A program made the position numbers and the translations under genes. Of a stretch of 64,000 nt of DNA, positions 47,797-60,913 are shown piece after piece; position 1 is the first letter of the stretch; each line of letters starts with the position of its first letter. The notes below the pieces were generated by a model. It saw only the letters and a list, made by a program, of their open reading frames with translations, ran no database searches and had not been told where the DNA came from. The stretch comes from Adiantum capillus-veneris (lineage: Eukaryota > Streptophyta > Polypodiopsida > Polypodiales > Pteridaceae), in assembly GCA_014529385.2 (NCBI GenBank), contig CM043954.1, forward strand, positions 3,666,501 through 3,730,500, read 5' to 3'.

Positions 47797-50700
47797 ATGG
47801 ATCTTCCAAACTTGCAATTGATAAAGACCCATCTTGTTGAGAGAGTTTGGATGATTGGTCATGAGAGTGAAGGACTATATAGATACATTGACGACAATGA
47901 GGTCAATCTTTACAGGTGCTCAGATCCATACCTAGAAGAGATAACGGATTACAAGCTCTTATATGCCTACACATACGGATTACAAGCTCTTATATACCTA
48001 CACATATGGAGTCGACTGTCAATGGAGATCTATAGTTGTAGACAAGTATGGACGAGAATACAGAGTTGTAGAAAGCACAAATCCACAGACTGTACTAGAA
48101 AGAGGTGGATATTTGGTCAATGAAGGACCACAAATGCCTCCACCAAACACGAGAAATCCTATAGGAATTCCAAGAAGAGAGCCACCAGGATTCCCTTCAA
48201 GAGCGATAACGAGAGAAGGATTGGGAGAGTCTCTGGTTAGACTTGTAGACAATCGACGAGTTAGACCATCCCAAGTCCAGAAATGGGTAAACAGAAAATA
48301 CTCCAGAGATAAAGATCCGAGAGATCACGTAATGGCTTTTAGAAGAGTGATTAGAGCAGAGGAAGTTTCAGATTTTGCGACACAGTTTGCGGGATTTGGA
48401 TTGACTCTAGAAGATGATGCAGCTACATGGTTCGACTCGGTGGAAAAATGGGATTTTGAGACCCTAGATGAGTTGTTTGAGGAGTTTAGTGAAGAATTCT
48501 TGCCAAAAGGCATTGCTCACAACACGGTCTCGCAAATCCATAGATTCAAACAAAAAGAGAATGAATCAGTATGCAAAGCATCATTATGGCTCAAGAGATA
48601 TGTTAAGCTCTGTCCGAGAGCGGAATTACCTACGCAAGCACGACTGATGATGATCTTTATCCAAGGAATGAGACATGCGGGCCTTCAAAAGGATCTGCAT
48701 ATGATAAGGAGGATGACGCTAAACGAGTTGATCAAAGAAGCTCTTTATCTAGTGGCTAACTGTGAGGCATACAAAGAAACGGACTTAAAGAGTCAAGGAG
48801 ATGACACATCCTCTCAGCACAGTGTTTCACAGATAAGTGAGTCCATTGCCAAGCCAACGGCACCTATTGATCAAGAAAAGCTTATCGACCACTTGGTCAA
48901 CAGGTTGATTCCTCTTGTAAGTTCTGATTCGGGAGAGCCGAAGTGGTGTGAAATTGAGATAAAATGGACGAACCATACGGGGGAAGAGTGCTATTATAAC
49001 ATGGAAAATGCTAGGGAGAGGTATGTACAACCTGTTCCAGAAGCACCTACTCCACCTAGATACATTACGGGGAATGCGCCAAGACCAGTAGGAGTTTTAA
49101 GGCCACAGCTTGTCTTAGGACAACAACCTCCACTGCCAGGTGCTAGAATGCAGGTAGACATGAGATACATGCCAATGATGTAAGCATCAAATAAACCAAC
49201 GCCAATACCAACTACAATGTGGTATAGCAACCAAAGTGAGTACTACCCTTCGGAGCAACAAAATGTGAGAGAAACACATGGAGTGGTGAGGCCGATACAA
49301 CCTCCACCTCCTGGGTTTCAGTCGAAAGAAAGAAGGTATGAAATGGACGAAAGGACATTGCGATTCATTGCAAATAGCGGCTTATTTAGGTCAAAGCTTG
49401 CTTATAGCCAAGAGGAAATGCTAAAAGAATCTCCTCAACCAGAGACAGATTGTCACAAGAGTCGTGACAACCACTTGGTCAAACAATGTCCTCATACGGA
49501 GATCACTGAAGTAAATGCCTATTGTCTTGAGTGTGGCATCACTCACTTGATCCCCGATTGCCCGAAAAACCCAAACCAAATCAAGAAAATCACGACAAAT
49601 GTATCAGGGATTGTTCAGCCCCCTAGTAGCTCAGAAAATGAAAATGTCGTACCAATTCAAGTGGTTGCAAGAGCACAAGCTCAAAAGAAAGCTGATGAGA
49701 ATCCAGAGACAAAGAACACGGAAAGTTACATGAGTCCAAAGACAGATGATGGACCAAAGACAGACGCACCTAGTCAGAAAACCAAGAGCAAATGAAATAG
49801 TTGGAAAGCTAGAAAGACTAGGATGAAAGCACGCAGGGAACGAGAGAAAAAATCCCTAGTTGAGAAGCTTACTGAAGCTGAGGAGAAGATAAAACAACAT
49901 GAGGAAAAGAAGGCACCTTCTCTTACACAGATGGTTAAACCTCTAGAAGAACCATCCACGAATGAGAAACCGAGAAGTGCTAGTTCAAGAGGATCTATGT
50001 TGGCAGAGAAGGTTAATGAGACATTAGATGCCCTCTTGAAAGCCTATGATGTGAGGCTCAAAAACAACCAAACCCAAGAACACAGGTGGATGACATATCC
50101 CTATGCGGAACTAGAAAAGCAAAGGTTTGAAATGTGCCAAAAAATGATTCAAACAGCCCAAGCTTTACTAGAACCACCAGTTGCAAAACCTGAGGATGTG
50201 ATCCGTGTCATGCCTACACAAGTAATCCCACCAAACCAGGAACTAAAAGAGCCAGATTCTAGTCATGAGCACAGACCAAACCTCAAAGACCCAGCATTAG
50301 AACCAAGGATAGTACTGAATACCACAGATAACTCTTCCGAGGGATTTCACCAAGCTATACCTGAGGATTGTAAAGAGGTAGATTGTCTTGACGAATTGTG
50401 GAAACAAGTCAGAGAGTCCAATGAAGCCGATGACCTAAGAAGACGAGTAGACAAGACTGGTGATGAACGAGGAGTGTTTCTACCACCAATAGAGGAATTT
50501 GAGACTGGATCTCAAATGAATCTAGACGTGCAATCGTGTTGGGGTGACAAAGGATCTGTACAATCTATGGATAGTCAACCAAATTCGCTAAGAACACTAC
50601 CGTCCTACATGGGAGAGTACGAGACCAAGTCAGATGTGGTTGCAGTCCCATCACAGAGACTGTCTCCCAACAAGGCCATCGATTCAAAGGGGCTAGTAGA

Positions 50701-52692
50701 TATTCTATCTACCCCAGTCACCTGTACAACAATGTTAGCCAAGTTGCTCAGAATAAGACCAAACATGTGGGCTAATGTGGGTAAATGTCTAGAGAAATTT
50801 GGTGTAAAAACCCCTATGATGCAAATCGAGGAAGGCATTAAAGAGCTTGAAATGCCTCAACCAAATACTAGGCTAGTGCCATTAAACAAGGTAGGCGAGT
50901 ATTACGAGGGAGAAGATGGAAACACCACCCTTCCTATGGAATTCAATGGTGTAAAAACCCTGGCAATCCTTGACAGTGGAGCTGGTGTGGCCATTGCAAC
51001 CAAAGAGGTTTGGAAAAAATGGGGAAAACCTGCCTTGATATCCACACGAATGACCCTGCAGCTTGCAGACGGACACAAGGAAAATCCCCTAGGACTGCTA
51101 GAAAAAGTACTTGTTACTTCTTGTGGCATTGAATATGAACACACTTTTGTTGTTGTTGACTTTGGCAAGAAGAACAACTATGACATCATTCTGGGAAGAC
51201 CATTCATGCGACAATTGAAAATGGTCCAAGATTGGGGTTATGACCATATATACCTGAGACATATGGAAACCATAACAAAGATAAACTTGAGGGACCATAG
51301 CTATAGGGATGTGACGAGAACACCGGTTGAGGAGTTTGATTCCGCCACAGTGGTAGGATCAGAACTTCCAGCTTGGTTAGGTAAGCCTAAAGAACTATGG
51401 ATGTGTGGAGCTTCACAATGTGGCAGCTTGAAACTTGAGGAATGTATCCTAGAGCGAGTTATAGAGGATAGGGACTATATCCCAGAACCATTTCCTGAAG
51501 AAGAGTTAGAGCCTTTTGGATGGGAACACATCTTGGCTACTCTGGACGTGTGCGCCGTGGAGGATGCTCCCACAACAAAGTTTTGTGATGAAAATGGCTA
51601 TGATGTCGTTCCTTATTTTGCAGTGAGTGTAATCCAGGAAAACGAAGAGAACCAAACATCAACAAGCTCTCGAAATAAGAAGCAAACAAAGAAATGTGGA
51701 GAATCAAAAGATGAAGAAGACGACGAGTTCTATGACTCTGTAGAACACTTCGAGCTTCAAGAAGATCAACGACCCGGGAATCAATGTCATCGCTACATGA
51801 ATAAAGTGCATCAAAAGTGGATTCCAAAGTCCTCAGTAAAGACATAGCCACCACAAGCATCCTCACACATGGCTCCTAATAATGATGCAAAGACTCAGCT
51901 AGGAGGAATACGACCAGGGCAACGAGCTAACAATGCTCTAATCAATGGGCTAGAAAAGTCCTCCAAGAAACTACCACCCACGAGCAAACAGACAGTAACT
52001 TTCCACTACCAGCCAAAAAATAAAGGGAAAGTACAAGAAGTCAACCTTGCTGAGGATAGTAGCGATAGTGATGAATCTTACAACATCCCCTATCATCAAC
52101 TCAGGCCATCACTATCACCAACCCCTTCAGCAACAACCATGACAGGTCAAAAGAACAGGACAACAAGTCAAAGCCAAAAGCTCGACAAATCTGGATACCA
52201 AAAATCCAGATCGGCCAAAAACAGATATGGATCAAGAAGACAAAGATCTCTAATGAAAAATCACAAGATCCAACACCAAAACAAAAACAAGGAAAGCGTG
52301 CACGAACGGGTAACAATATCACAAAGTCGCAAGCTTTCACAACTCAGGTTTGGGCTCCAAAGAAGTTGATTCAAGCACAAAAAAGTCAGGAATTCATTTG
52401 GATTCAAAAACAACCACAGTATCAACTTTCAAAGCCTGAATCCCGTCCCCAACCAAGCGCACAAGGGCTGAAGCAAAGACCATTGTTGACTCACACAACA
52501 AAAGGGTGGATCCCAAAGAAGTCTCTTCAAACACAAACGAAGCACGGGCAGATATGGGTTCCCAAACGAGAGCCAGCAACAAAACAGCCAATAATCGCAA
52601 AGAAATGGATCCCAAAGAAGAACAACCAAACTGCTGTCAGTGCATCGGCGCTTGAATTCTTACAATTCTTCCTACGATTACAGTACAGTTAG
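47797..52692 (+). pseudogene. Large Gag-protease polyprotein without reverse transcriptase
   Basis: A start candidate at 47797 leads into a frame changed at 47945-48006 by a 31-bp tandem duplication. From 47963 one frame runs to 52369, with stops only at 49181 (TAA), 49793 (TGA) and 51845 (TAG). Domains: retrotransposon Gag core (ATWFDSVEKW...FKQKENESV, about 48420-48600), CLECGITHLIPDC knuckle (about 49530), a charged coiled-coil region (about 49830-49920), and retropepsin with LDSGAGVAI (about 50970) and IILGRPFMRQL (about 51190). The tail (51800-52650) repeats a W-(I/V)-P-K motif at least six times, after another frame change near 52180. No reverse transcriptase, RNase H or integrase follows, so it was probably a non-autonomous element or is 3'-truncated. 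Confidence 0.75.
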
Positions 52693-54214
52693 AAGAGAGC
52701 AAGTCGCTTCAATCAAGCAACGATACAGGAGCTTCAAAGACCATTACATTGCTTAGAATAGGAAGCCTCTCCAACAAATGCCAATAAGCAAATTGCTTAT
52801 ACCCACATCTTGCACAACATAAATCTTTTCCATGCATTGACTGTGTATGCATAATAGGGCTACATTACAAGGCCTGCATAGGCACAACTTTTAATTGCCC
52901 AAGCACAACACATACCCTTTGCGATACCCTGTCGTAAAGGATGACTCCAAATAGGAAGGGGGGAGGCATTCTGAATGCGGACCTAACATTATGACTATTA
53001 GAGGGCAATGTTTTGTGAGATGCATTGAATTTTTGCGTTTTATTGTGATAATTTTTTGACGAAATTTAGAGTATATGCCCTCATAGTAGTGTTATAGAGG
53101 AGTATGGGGACAAAATCCATATATGAGCCCCTAGGGACATGTGTATAGTGTACATAGCATTTAGATTTCTATTTGAATGATTTTTCTTTTGTTAAGTTTT
53201 TTTTAAGATTTTCTTTGTTATTATTAAGAAAAAATAAAAAAATCCATAATCCACATGAAGAAAGACTGACGAGAGGCCTGAGCACTACAAAGAGAAGAAG
53301 GTACAAGGAAACGATGAAACTTCACGAAGTATGTCTCAGCAGCCACTACAACAGCCGAAGAACTTGTCACACGACAGTGTCAACAGGCAACCGACAAGTC
53401 ATAAAAGTCAGAGTCAAGTAGCTAAGCCACAAAATGAGTGAGGTGTTAGTCCCAAAGCTTCAAGTAATATTCTCTGTGGTCTAAGCGTCTTAGCTATTCT
53501 AGGTACTGCTCAAGCTAGAAGAGTTGAGCATATTTACGTTGTGTCGCTCATGCTGGTATAGGTGAGCAAAAGAGTCGAAGTCTAAGTACTTACTTCTGGT
53601 GAAGTGAAGGAGAAGGTCCAAAAGACACTCACGTACTGAGCACAGTGAGATACGAGTGGAGAAACTTCTACATCGAAAACCCTTCTTGGAAAGGTGGAAG
53701 CTATTGAGACATCTTTTGATGTCACATGTGCTACATTTATTCCTCGAAACACCCATCATCTCCTTCTTTCACATTGCATGCTTTTGTTGACAAATTTCTC
53801 ATATGCATATAGAGTGTCTCATAATTGGCACTTGCATGAGGCACTCTTTCCGTGTTTCACCCAAGCACTCACCTTACATGAACATGTACTTCACATTCAA
53901 CTGCTCAACTCCAATAAGAGCGTATACCAAAGGCATTTTTTTTTCCCACCGGGTTTTTCCCCTTTGGTCATCCAGGTTTTAGACCCTAATCTAAAGACAC
54001 CTATCACCATCCTCTTGTACATATTCCTTCTACATCAACACAAAGGAAATGCTACTCAAATCAATTGACAAATGAATTGGAGCACCAATTTCAGATCATA
54101 GCATACTTCTCCTCAATGGCGAGTCGAAGAATGGCCTATAATGACAAAGCTGCAGACAACACTAACAACATGATTGCACAGGAACAAAGAAGTCCTCAAT
54201 GACAAAGAGCAGAC
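52693..54214. other. 3' flank of the Gag-protease unit; no gene
   Basis: A purine run AAATAGGAAGGGGGGAGG lies at about 52950-52967 and looks like a polypurine tract. No LTR with matching partner could be found after it. The rest, including poly-T/A stretches near 53190-53245 and 53937-53950, shows nothing I recognise. Confidence 0.4.
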
Positions 54215-54800
<586 letters not shown>

Positions 54801-55790
54801 ATCAGGTCATGTCGGGGACGACATGAACGTGGAAGGGGGGAATTTTGACCGCTGGGTCAACAACACAACATAACTCAAGTTTCGTACCAAAGTCTTATCT
54901 TTTGCGAGTTATGAAATGCTACGGATTATGGCTATAAACGTCATTTGTAATGAGTAGTTATTCTAGTTTCAGAAGCCGGGGTGCAATGGCACTTCCATAT
55001 TGTAAATACAAAGCAATTTGACCCTTCCCTTTCAACCCCATTTTTGGTTAAGCCTAAGGTAGCCTTAGTATATAAGGTACATAGGTCATTTTGTAAAGGA
55101 AGACTTTAATCATAATCAAAATTGAGCGCTGCCGTCTACTGTGTGTGAGAGAGAAAGAGAGTGAGCGTGAGCTTCATCCTCTTGCTACACCCGGCTCGCT
55201 CAACACATTGGAGATCCGACTGCACCATTGTTGTAGGCTTGAGGAGAGCTACGCGACAACACCAAGCATTCCATGCGAGACGAAGCACACTCGCTGACGC
55301 ATCTATGAGCTATTTGTGGCCGTAAGTGCATCAAACGATGTCTGTTTTCTGCGTGCTAGCAGTCTATAGAATCGTGGCGGCATAAGCTACGCATAGGTAC
55401 TCATAAATTTCAATTTTGGGCACTTTCAAAATTCTGTTCTGTCATCCTACGCGTTTTCCGTAGATGGGTTTAGAGTGAGGGTTTTGAGTGTAGAAGCTTA
55501 GGGACAGGTGTATCCTAGTGAGAGGATGGTGTTCCTTAAGTTTTGTACGAATATGGCATGATTAGGTGAGTTACCTTCCGTATGTGTGTATGTGGCTAGG
55601 TGGTGTAGTTGAGAGCAGTGAGGTTCTTGATTGTGGTTTAGTTGGCCTTCCTGAGTGTTGTATGTGTAGGATGATCTCAGTCGGACAAGCTATAGAGATT
55701 TCCTCAGTGTGCCTATCGTGTCATCTGTGTCCTCGATTGACATTATGTTGATCTAGGTAGTGTTTGCATGCACTTCATGGGTGTGTGAGT
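54801..55790 (+). other. LTR-like or promoter-like region with purine tract and TATA box
   Basis: GTGGAAGGGGGGAATTTT at about 54830-54847 resembles a polypurine tract. Downstream, AGTATATAAGGTA (55067-55079) is a good TATA box, followed by GA-rich CTGTGTGTGAGAGAGAAAG (about 55137). A TCATCCTACGCG motif near 55442 recalls the palindromic repeat at 46.9-47.3 kb. These hint at a retroelement 3' end and LTR following the helicase copy, but I found no second LTR copy in the window. Confidence 0.4.
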
Positions 55791-57052
55791 CGCTCCCGTC
55801 CAACACCCTTAATGATGTAGCTTGGTATTTGGGATATTTGCTAAGCCATGCATCCCATTGCATGTCGGCAATTGTCTCCACCAGCGCATGTCAAACATCT
55901 TTCAGTGTTGACAATACATAATATGCAGTAGCAAACCGAGTTGCACAAAATATTTGTAATGCCTTGTTACACGACTTGGTTCTGAACAGAGCATATGAAA
56001 ATTGATGCTCTCTAATGAACTTTACTATTGTGTTTGTTTCCAACAAAGTAGTCTTTATTTTGTCAAGTTTGTCAATGTCTTTCAGAAGCAGATTGATAGC
56101 ATGTGCACCGCATGGTACCCACGTTGATTCCGAGTACTGTACTTGAATTGCAAGACTTGTACCTTTGTCATTTGCAGCATTGTCGGTGATGATGGCTGTC
56201 ACATTCTTTGACCCTCCAGCTTTTGATATAGCACATTCATAGATCTTTGAAAGAAAGGGAATGGTTTTTCCCTTCTAGGACATGTCAATGGCTTCTAAAA
56301 ATATGGACCCTCGGGGACAAATCAGTATCACATTGATTAAGGCTTTTTTTGACAATTGGTCCATCCATCCAAAGCTATAGTACATCCAAAAGTAGGAACA
56401 TATTCCAACACTTCATGTTTGAGCATGCTTTCTACCTCATCTTTGACTTTGTCAACATACTTTGTGCACGTTTTATTATAATCTAATACCACAAATCCTT
56501 TTTTGGTGGTGCTCATCAATACATCTTTGAAGATAGAGCTCTCCACTACATTGAATGGAATACCACATGCAAGAAATGCTTGTGTCCACTTCAAATGCAA
56601 CATGTATAACCACTGTTTATCAAAAAATTTATTAAGTGTTTGATCCTTAGATAACCCTCTTCCAATACCATCGGTACAATTTCTCTTTGAATTAGATGCA
56701 TTACTAGATGAACCTACTTTGAACGATGGTGTACCGTGCACTTCACTCTAGAAACAAGGAATAAAAGAATTCGTCTCTCTATTCTTAATGCCCATTGGAT
56801 TCCTCCCTCATTCGTAACAGGTTCTTCTTCATCCATTGGATATGATCTTCCCATAGTACGACCGCTTTTGCTTACCCCTTTACTTTTGCCCTCAAGGACA
56901 GCCTTTACTTTCCGTAAATAATTCAAAAATCTTTCATATATGTCTTGTGGAGGAAAGATACAAGGACCAACATTGCCTGGCACATTGAACAAATGATCTT
57001 TGATCCTCATAGCATTGCTACTAAACACATGGTGACAAGAATTGCACTTCAA
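55790..57052 (-). pseudogene. hAT transposase relic (BED finger plus DUF659)
   Basis: Minus strand: 57052-56714 has a BED-type finger start (C-N-S-C...RIKDHLF) and a polybasic linker. 56741-56337 has GIPFNVVESSIF and LDGWTN. After a frame change near 56336 and a TAG at 56276-56278, 56202-55891 has ITDNAAN, WVPCGAHAINLLLKDI and a FIREHQFSYALFR segment, with a coding-like tail to about 55790. This is the DUF659 hAT family common in plants. The dimerisation domain and terminal repeats are missing. Confidence 0.88.
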
Positions 57053-57373
57053 TCAAGATGCAGTTCGTCCTTGCACTATTTCATGCACGTACGTCCACTC
57101 TTGACCACGAACCAGGATGCACAAAATAGATCTGTAAAAAATAGACAATTGTAATTTATAACACACATGAAGTATACAATTTATTAATTGATTATGACAA
57201 AAAATTGAAAGTACATAGTCAATTGTATCCAACAACAGTTTTGCATTGTATGCACATATCCAAAAAGAGAATATAATTCATTGTTTAGGTATTTGGAATA
57301 AATTTTTAATACTTTACACCTACGAATGATAAGATTGTAACCTAAATAATATTTTGTCGCATCGAATAATCTT

Positions 57374-57800
57374 GAAGTGTGAGCAACTTCTCTCACACAA
57401 CAAGGTGATAACGTCATTGTAATTGAAGCACTTCTAGCGGTACAAGATAAACATCAAGTACGGCCAAAAATCTTTAATTGAAATATACCCAAAAGTGTGA
57501 GCAGATGCTCTAAACACAACAAGGTGATAACATTATCGTAGTTGAAGCACTTCTAATCGTACAAGATAAGCATCAAGTACGGTCAAAAAGCCTCAATTAA
57601 AAACTTCGTCAACATTCTGCCATGTGTGAGTATATTACTCTAACACAAGGACTCATAGAAATTCTTAATTTCTAAACCTTAATCTAAGTCAAACAACTGA
57701 TTATCTCAAGTGCACAAAATAAGTAATCACTATTTACCATACGCACCCATCTTCAAGTGTGAGTATATACTCCAACACAACGATAGATGGTTACAAATCT
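57374..57800 (-). repeat. 118-bp tandem repeat in AT-rich sequence
   Basis: AAGTGTGAGCA...CACAACAAGGTGATAACG...CAAGATAA(A/G)CATCAAGTACGG occurs at 57374 and 57492 (period 118). Weaker GTGTGAGTATAT...CTCCAACACAACG variants follow near 57620 and 57757. The flanks 57053-57373 and 57860-58330 are AT-rich without genes. Confidence 0.8.
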
Positions 57801-58339
57801 CATTTTCTTCTCTTTAAGTGTGAAAAAACTCCAACATAGAAAGAGCAAGTTCTAAATTTTATTTTGATTCAAAACCACTCAATTTTAAAGATTAAAAACA
57901 AAAAAAAACTACAAATCATAAATTGAAATTTAATTACATCATTAAAATTAATTTTAATAAATAACTAAATATTATTTTTACATTTTTATAAATATTTTAT
58001 CTTATAGAGAGAAGATGATTACTTTTATATTCAAATAGCTCAATATTTCATTGTGTGAAATGCTAGTAAAAGGGCTCCGATGGTTGCATATAGACGCTAA
58101 GCATTTCAGTTGAAGATTTCTTTGATCGAAGATTTTCTTTGATCGAAGAAAATCTTCAATAAAAGTACAAAGAAATAATACGAAGAGTCAAATTCAGTGA
58201 TGTGTCACCATATAATATTGTTTTTTTATACTCCCTAACGTATTATAAGAGCATTAAATGCCTATAACATGTTTAATGTTTAACATATAATGCAACTTAG
58301 CTACAAAGCACATTACCTCACATCGTGACTTATTTACCT

Positions 58340-58970
58340 CTCTTGAGTCCATCCCTCATGGGAATTCAGTCACTTGTGCCAACAATGTCTCTTATCCGGT
58401 CAAGGGAGTTGGAAAGATTGTGCTGACTTCTACGAATTACAGTTCTTTTACACTTGTTGATGCACTTTATGTACATGGGATATATCTGCACTTGCTAGAC
58501 TTGTCTTGTTGTGAAATTCGTAGATGACAGATGTACATATCATGATCTCAATTTTGGTGATAAAATTGTTGCATCTAGCATTTGATATAGTGGGCTGTAT
58601 AAGCTCACTTTGTATGACAAGTGTGGAGAAAATTTTACAAATGCAGTTGTGGATTCAAAGGTGTTTCACATGCAAAACTTTAACATGCATGTTTTGGGCA
58701 TTCAAATTTTGTCAGTTTGCTGCCTTTGCAAAAATCTGATGTGGTTGCTTCTTTGCAACCTCTTGAAGCACCTGTGAAGCATGTTTGTGAAGGGTAAGAT
58801 GTAGCATTTGAAGTTTTCAAAGAATGGTTCGCGGCTAGGGCTACATGCAGATTGTAACTTGTGTATAGTGATGTTTGTGGGCCTATGCAAACTCCACCCT
58901 TGGGAAATTACATTTACTTCGTATCTTTGATTGATGATTACTCCAGGCATGCATGGGTGTCTCTGCTAAT
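58340..58970 (+). pseudogene. Copia-D pol relic
   Basis: Plus strand, with several frame changes: 58365-58500 encodes a post-protease segment (VSYPVKGVGKI, FTLVDALYV). Then 58540-58700 is a degenerate region, and 58861-58960 is the integrase start (YSDVCGPMQTPPLGNYIYFVSLIDDYSRHAW). The pre-integrase zinc region is mostly unreadable, and similarity stops at about 58967. Confidence 0.8.
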
Positions 58971-59210
58971 TGTAGACATCTGGCCCCTTCCAGCACTTCG
59001 GGCCTTTGGTGTAGCGTCTGCAGTTCCCTTGGAAAAAGGGTGGCCTTTACTATCACTCCATCCGCTGCTTGGAACTTCCCAATGAATATGTTTGCAGGGA
59101 TTGTTTCTAACACATGTTCTGTGATGTGAGCTTTCTCATTTGAGGAGATATCTGTGATCTCGTATGGAGCCACTTCCCACTCCCTTTGTGCTTTTCTGCG
59201 GGGCATCCTG
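58971..59210 (-). other. Minus-strand open stretch, unassigned
   Basis: From a candidate ATG at 59206 about 80 codons are open on the minus strand with ordinary amino-acid composition (E-W-E-V-A-P-Y-E-I-T-D-I). The frame then runs into the copia-D relic. It may be the end of another mobile-element gene. No domain recognised. Confidence 0.3.
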
Positions 59211-59413
59211 AGGCCAGTTTCAAATTGAAAATACGGTTAAGCAAATGACCAAAAACTGTCAAAAATTTGAAAAAACGCAAACTTTGACCACTAAATGAAA
59301 AAAGAGCATAACTTTGTCAACACTACCCCAAATTTGACCAAATTTCACCAGTGAATCTAAGATTACGATAGTCACAAAGGCATTAGGTCACATACGAAAT
59401 ATGGCTCTGAGGT

Positions 59414-60535
59414 ACATGGATCACGATCCATGTTGGGAAACATTTTGAAGATATGATGATACCATCTGGTAGGGCTCATCAAGCTGATGCCTTGGTCTAA
59501 ATTTTTTGAGATTTGGACCACAGTTAGGATCTTAGGTCAATTCTTGGTAATTTTCTTCAAACTTAGAGAATTTGGGCATTTAGGTTTGGATTTTGGGATC
59601 CAAATGAATTGATACTTCATGGCTAGGCTTTGTGTGATGTTCATAGCCAAATGATGTGATTTTGTCTCTGATTGGACAAAAAGGTACATGGATTTCGATC
59701 CATGTTGGGAAGGGTTTTGGGGCAACCTTTTGCACACATGTTCCTATAGGTTTTCCTAGCACGCTGGTGAAATTTTTCAAGTTTGGACTTGTTTTCCCTG
59801 TGTTTACAAAATTTTCTAGAGTATGGTCATGTTTGTCCCGTCTTGACCATATTTAGTTTTTGGATCCACTTTTGAACACTTTCTTTGATTGACATCTGAT
59901 AGTTCATTGACTCTTGATGATTTATGCTTGAAAACCACTATTTTGCCCAACTCCTCGCCAAATTTCATCAGTTTCTAAATTCATCTGAAGAGGGAAATTG
60001 GTGTAGGCAATTCGCACTACTTTGTAGGTATCCCTTTGCTTTGCTTTGCCCCTAAATAGACCTTTAGTGTTGCTTCTTCTTGATCCTTGGGTTTTTTACT
60101 CACTTTCGGATTCCCTTTTGTTTTGGACTGCTTTTGAATAAAACCGCAGGAAGTTCCAAATACTGCTCTGCTTAGCGGGTTAGCTTCATGTTCCCATCCA
60201 GCCCTATTCCATAGCGTTTTTCTAGAATTACGACCATTTTAGCCTTGATTAATTTTAAAAATGATCCTTTGCAGACTGAAAGTACCAAATCATTAGGTTT
60301 TAATGATTTTAAGACCCTTTTTGTGACTATTTTACCTGGTCAGTTATCCTTTTGCATCCTTCAGCCAATGATCAACTTCTGCCCTGATTTTGTCATCAAG
60401 GTACATGGATCGTGATCCATGTTGGGAAGGATTTTTCAATTCCAATTTTTGGAGTTTGTTCTTTGGCTTATGGGAAACTCACCATGCAATTTTTACTGAT
60501 TTTAGGGTTTGGGGAACATGGATCACGATCCATGT
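59414..60535 (+). repeat. Four copies of the inverted repeat ACATGGATC-NN-GATCCATGT
   Basis: The 20-bp motif occurs at 59414-59433 (centre AC), 59686-59705 (one arm altered: GGATTTCGATCC), 60403-60422 (centre GT) and 60516-60535 (centre AC). Copies 1 to 3 share TTGGGAA after the motif and GGT before it. Flanking text is not tandemly repeated, so the motif is more conserved than its surroundings. No gene lies in 59210-61970 apart from microsatellite-driven frames. Confidence 0.85.
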
Positions 60536-60814
60536 TCCAACCATTTTTGCATGGGGTGATTCTGTCAGCTGTCAGGTGTCTACTGAAGAAAGGATTTTGG
60601 TTTTGGGCAAGGTTTGAACTCCCCCATTAGCTCTGACAACTTGCAGAATTCTCGTATTGGATTTGATTTGATCTGTTATTTTGGTATTGTTGGTGCAGTG
60701 TAGAGCATATACAATTGTTCTTGTAGGGTTAATAATCATATCTGTCAAATCTGGTGGAGTAAGAGCTGCTAAGGTGGTCACAATAGGCAGAAACAGAGCA
60801 GAAATCTCTAAGCT

Positions 60815-60819
<5 letters not shown>

Positions 60820-60910
<91 letters not shown>
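60820..60910 (+). repeat. (CT)n microsatellite
   Basis: About 91 bp of uninterrupted CT. The open frame that crosses it (60681-60998) is a by-product. Confidence 0.98.
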
Positions 60911-60913
<3 letters not shown>

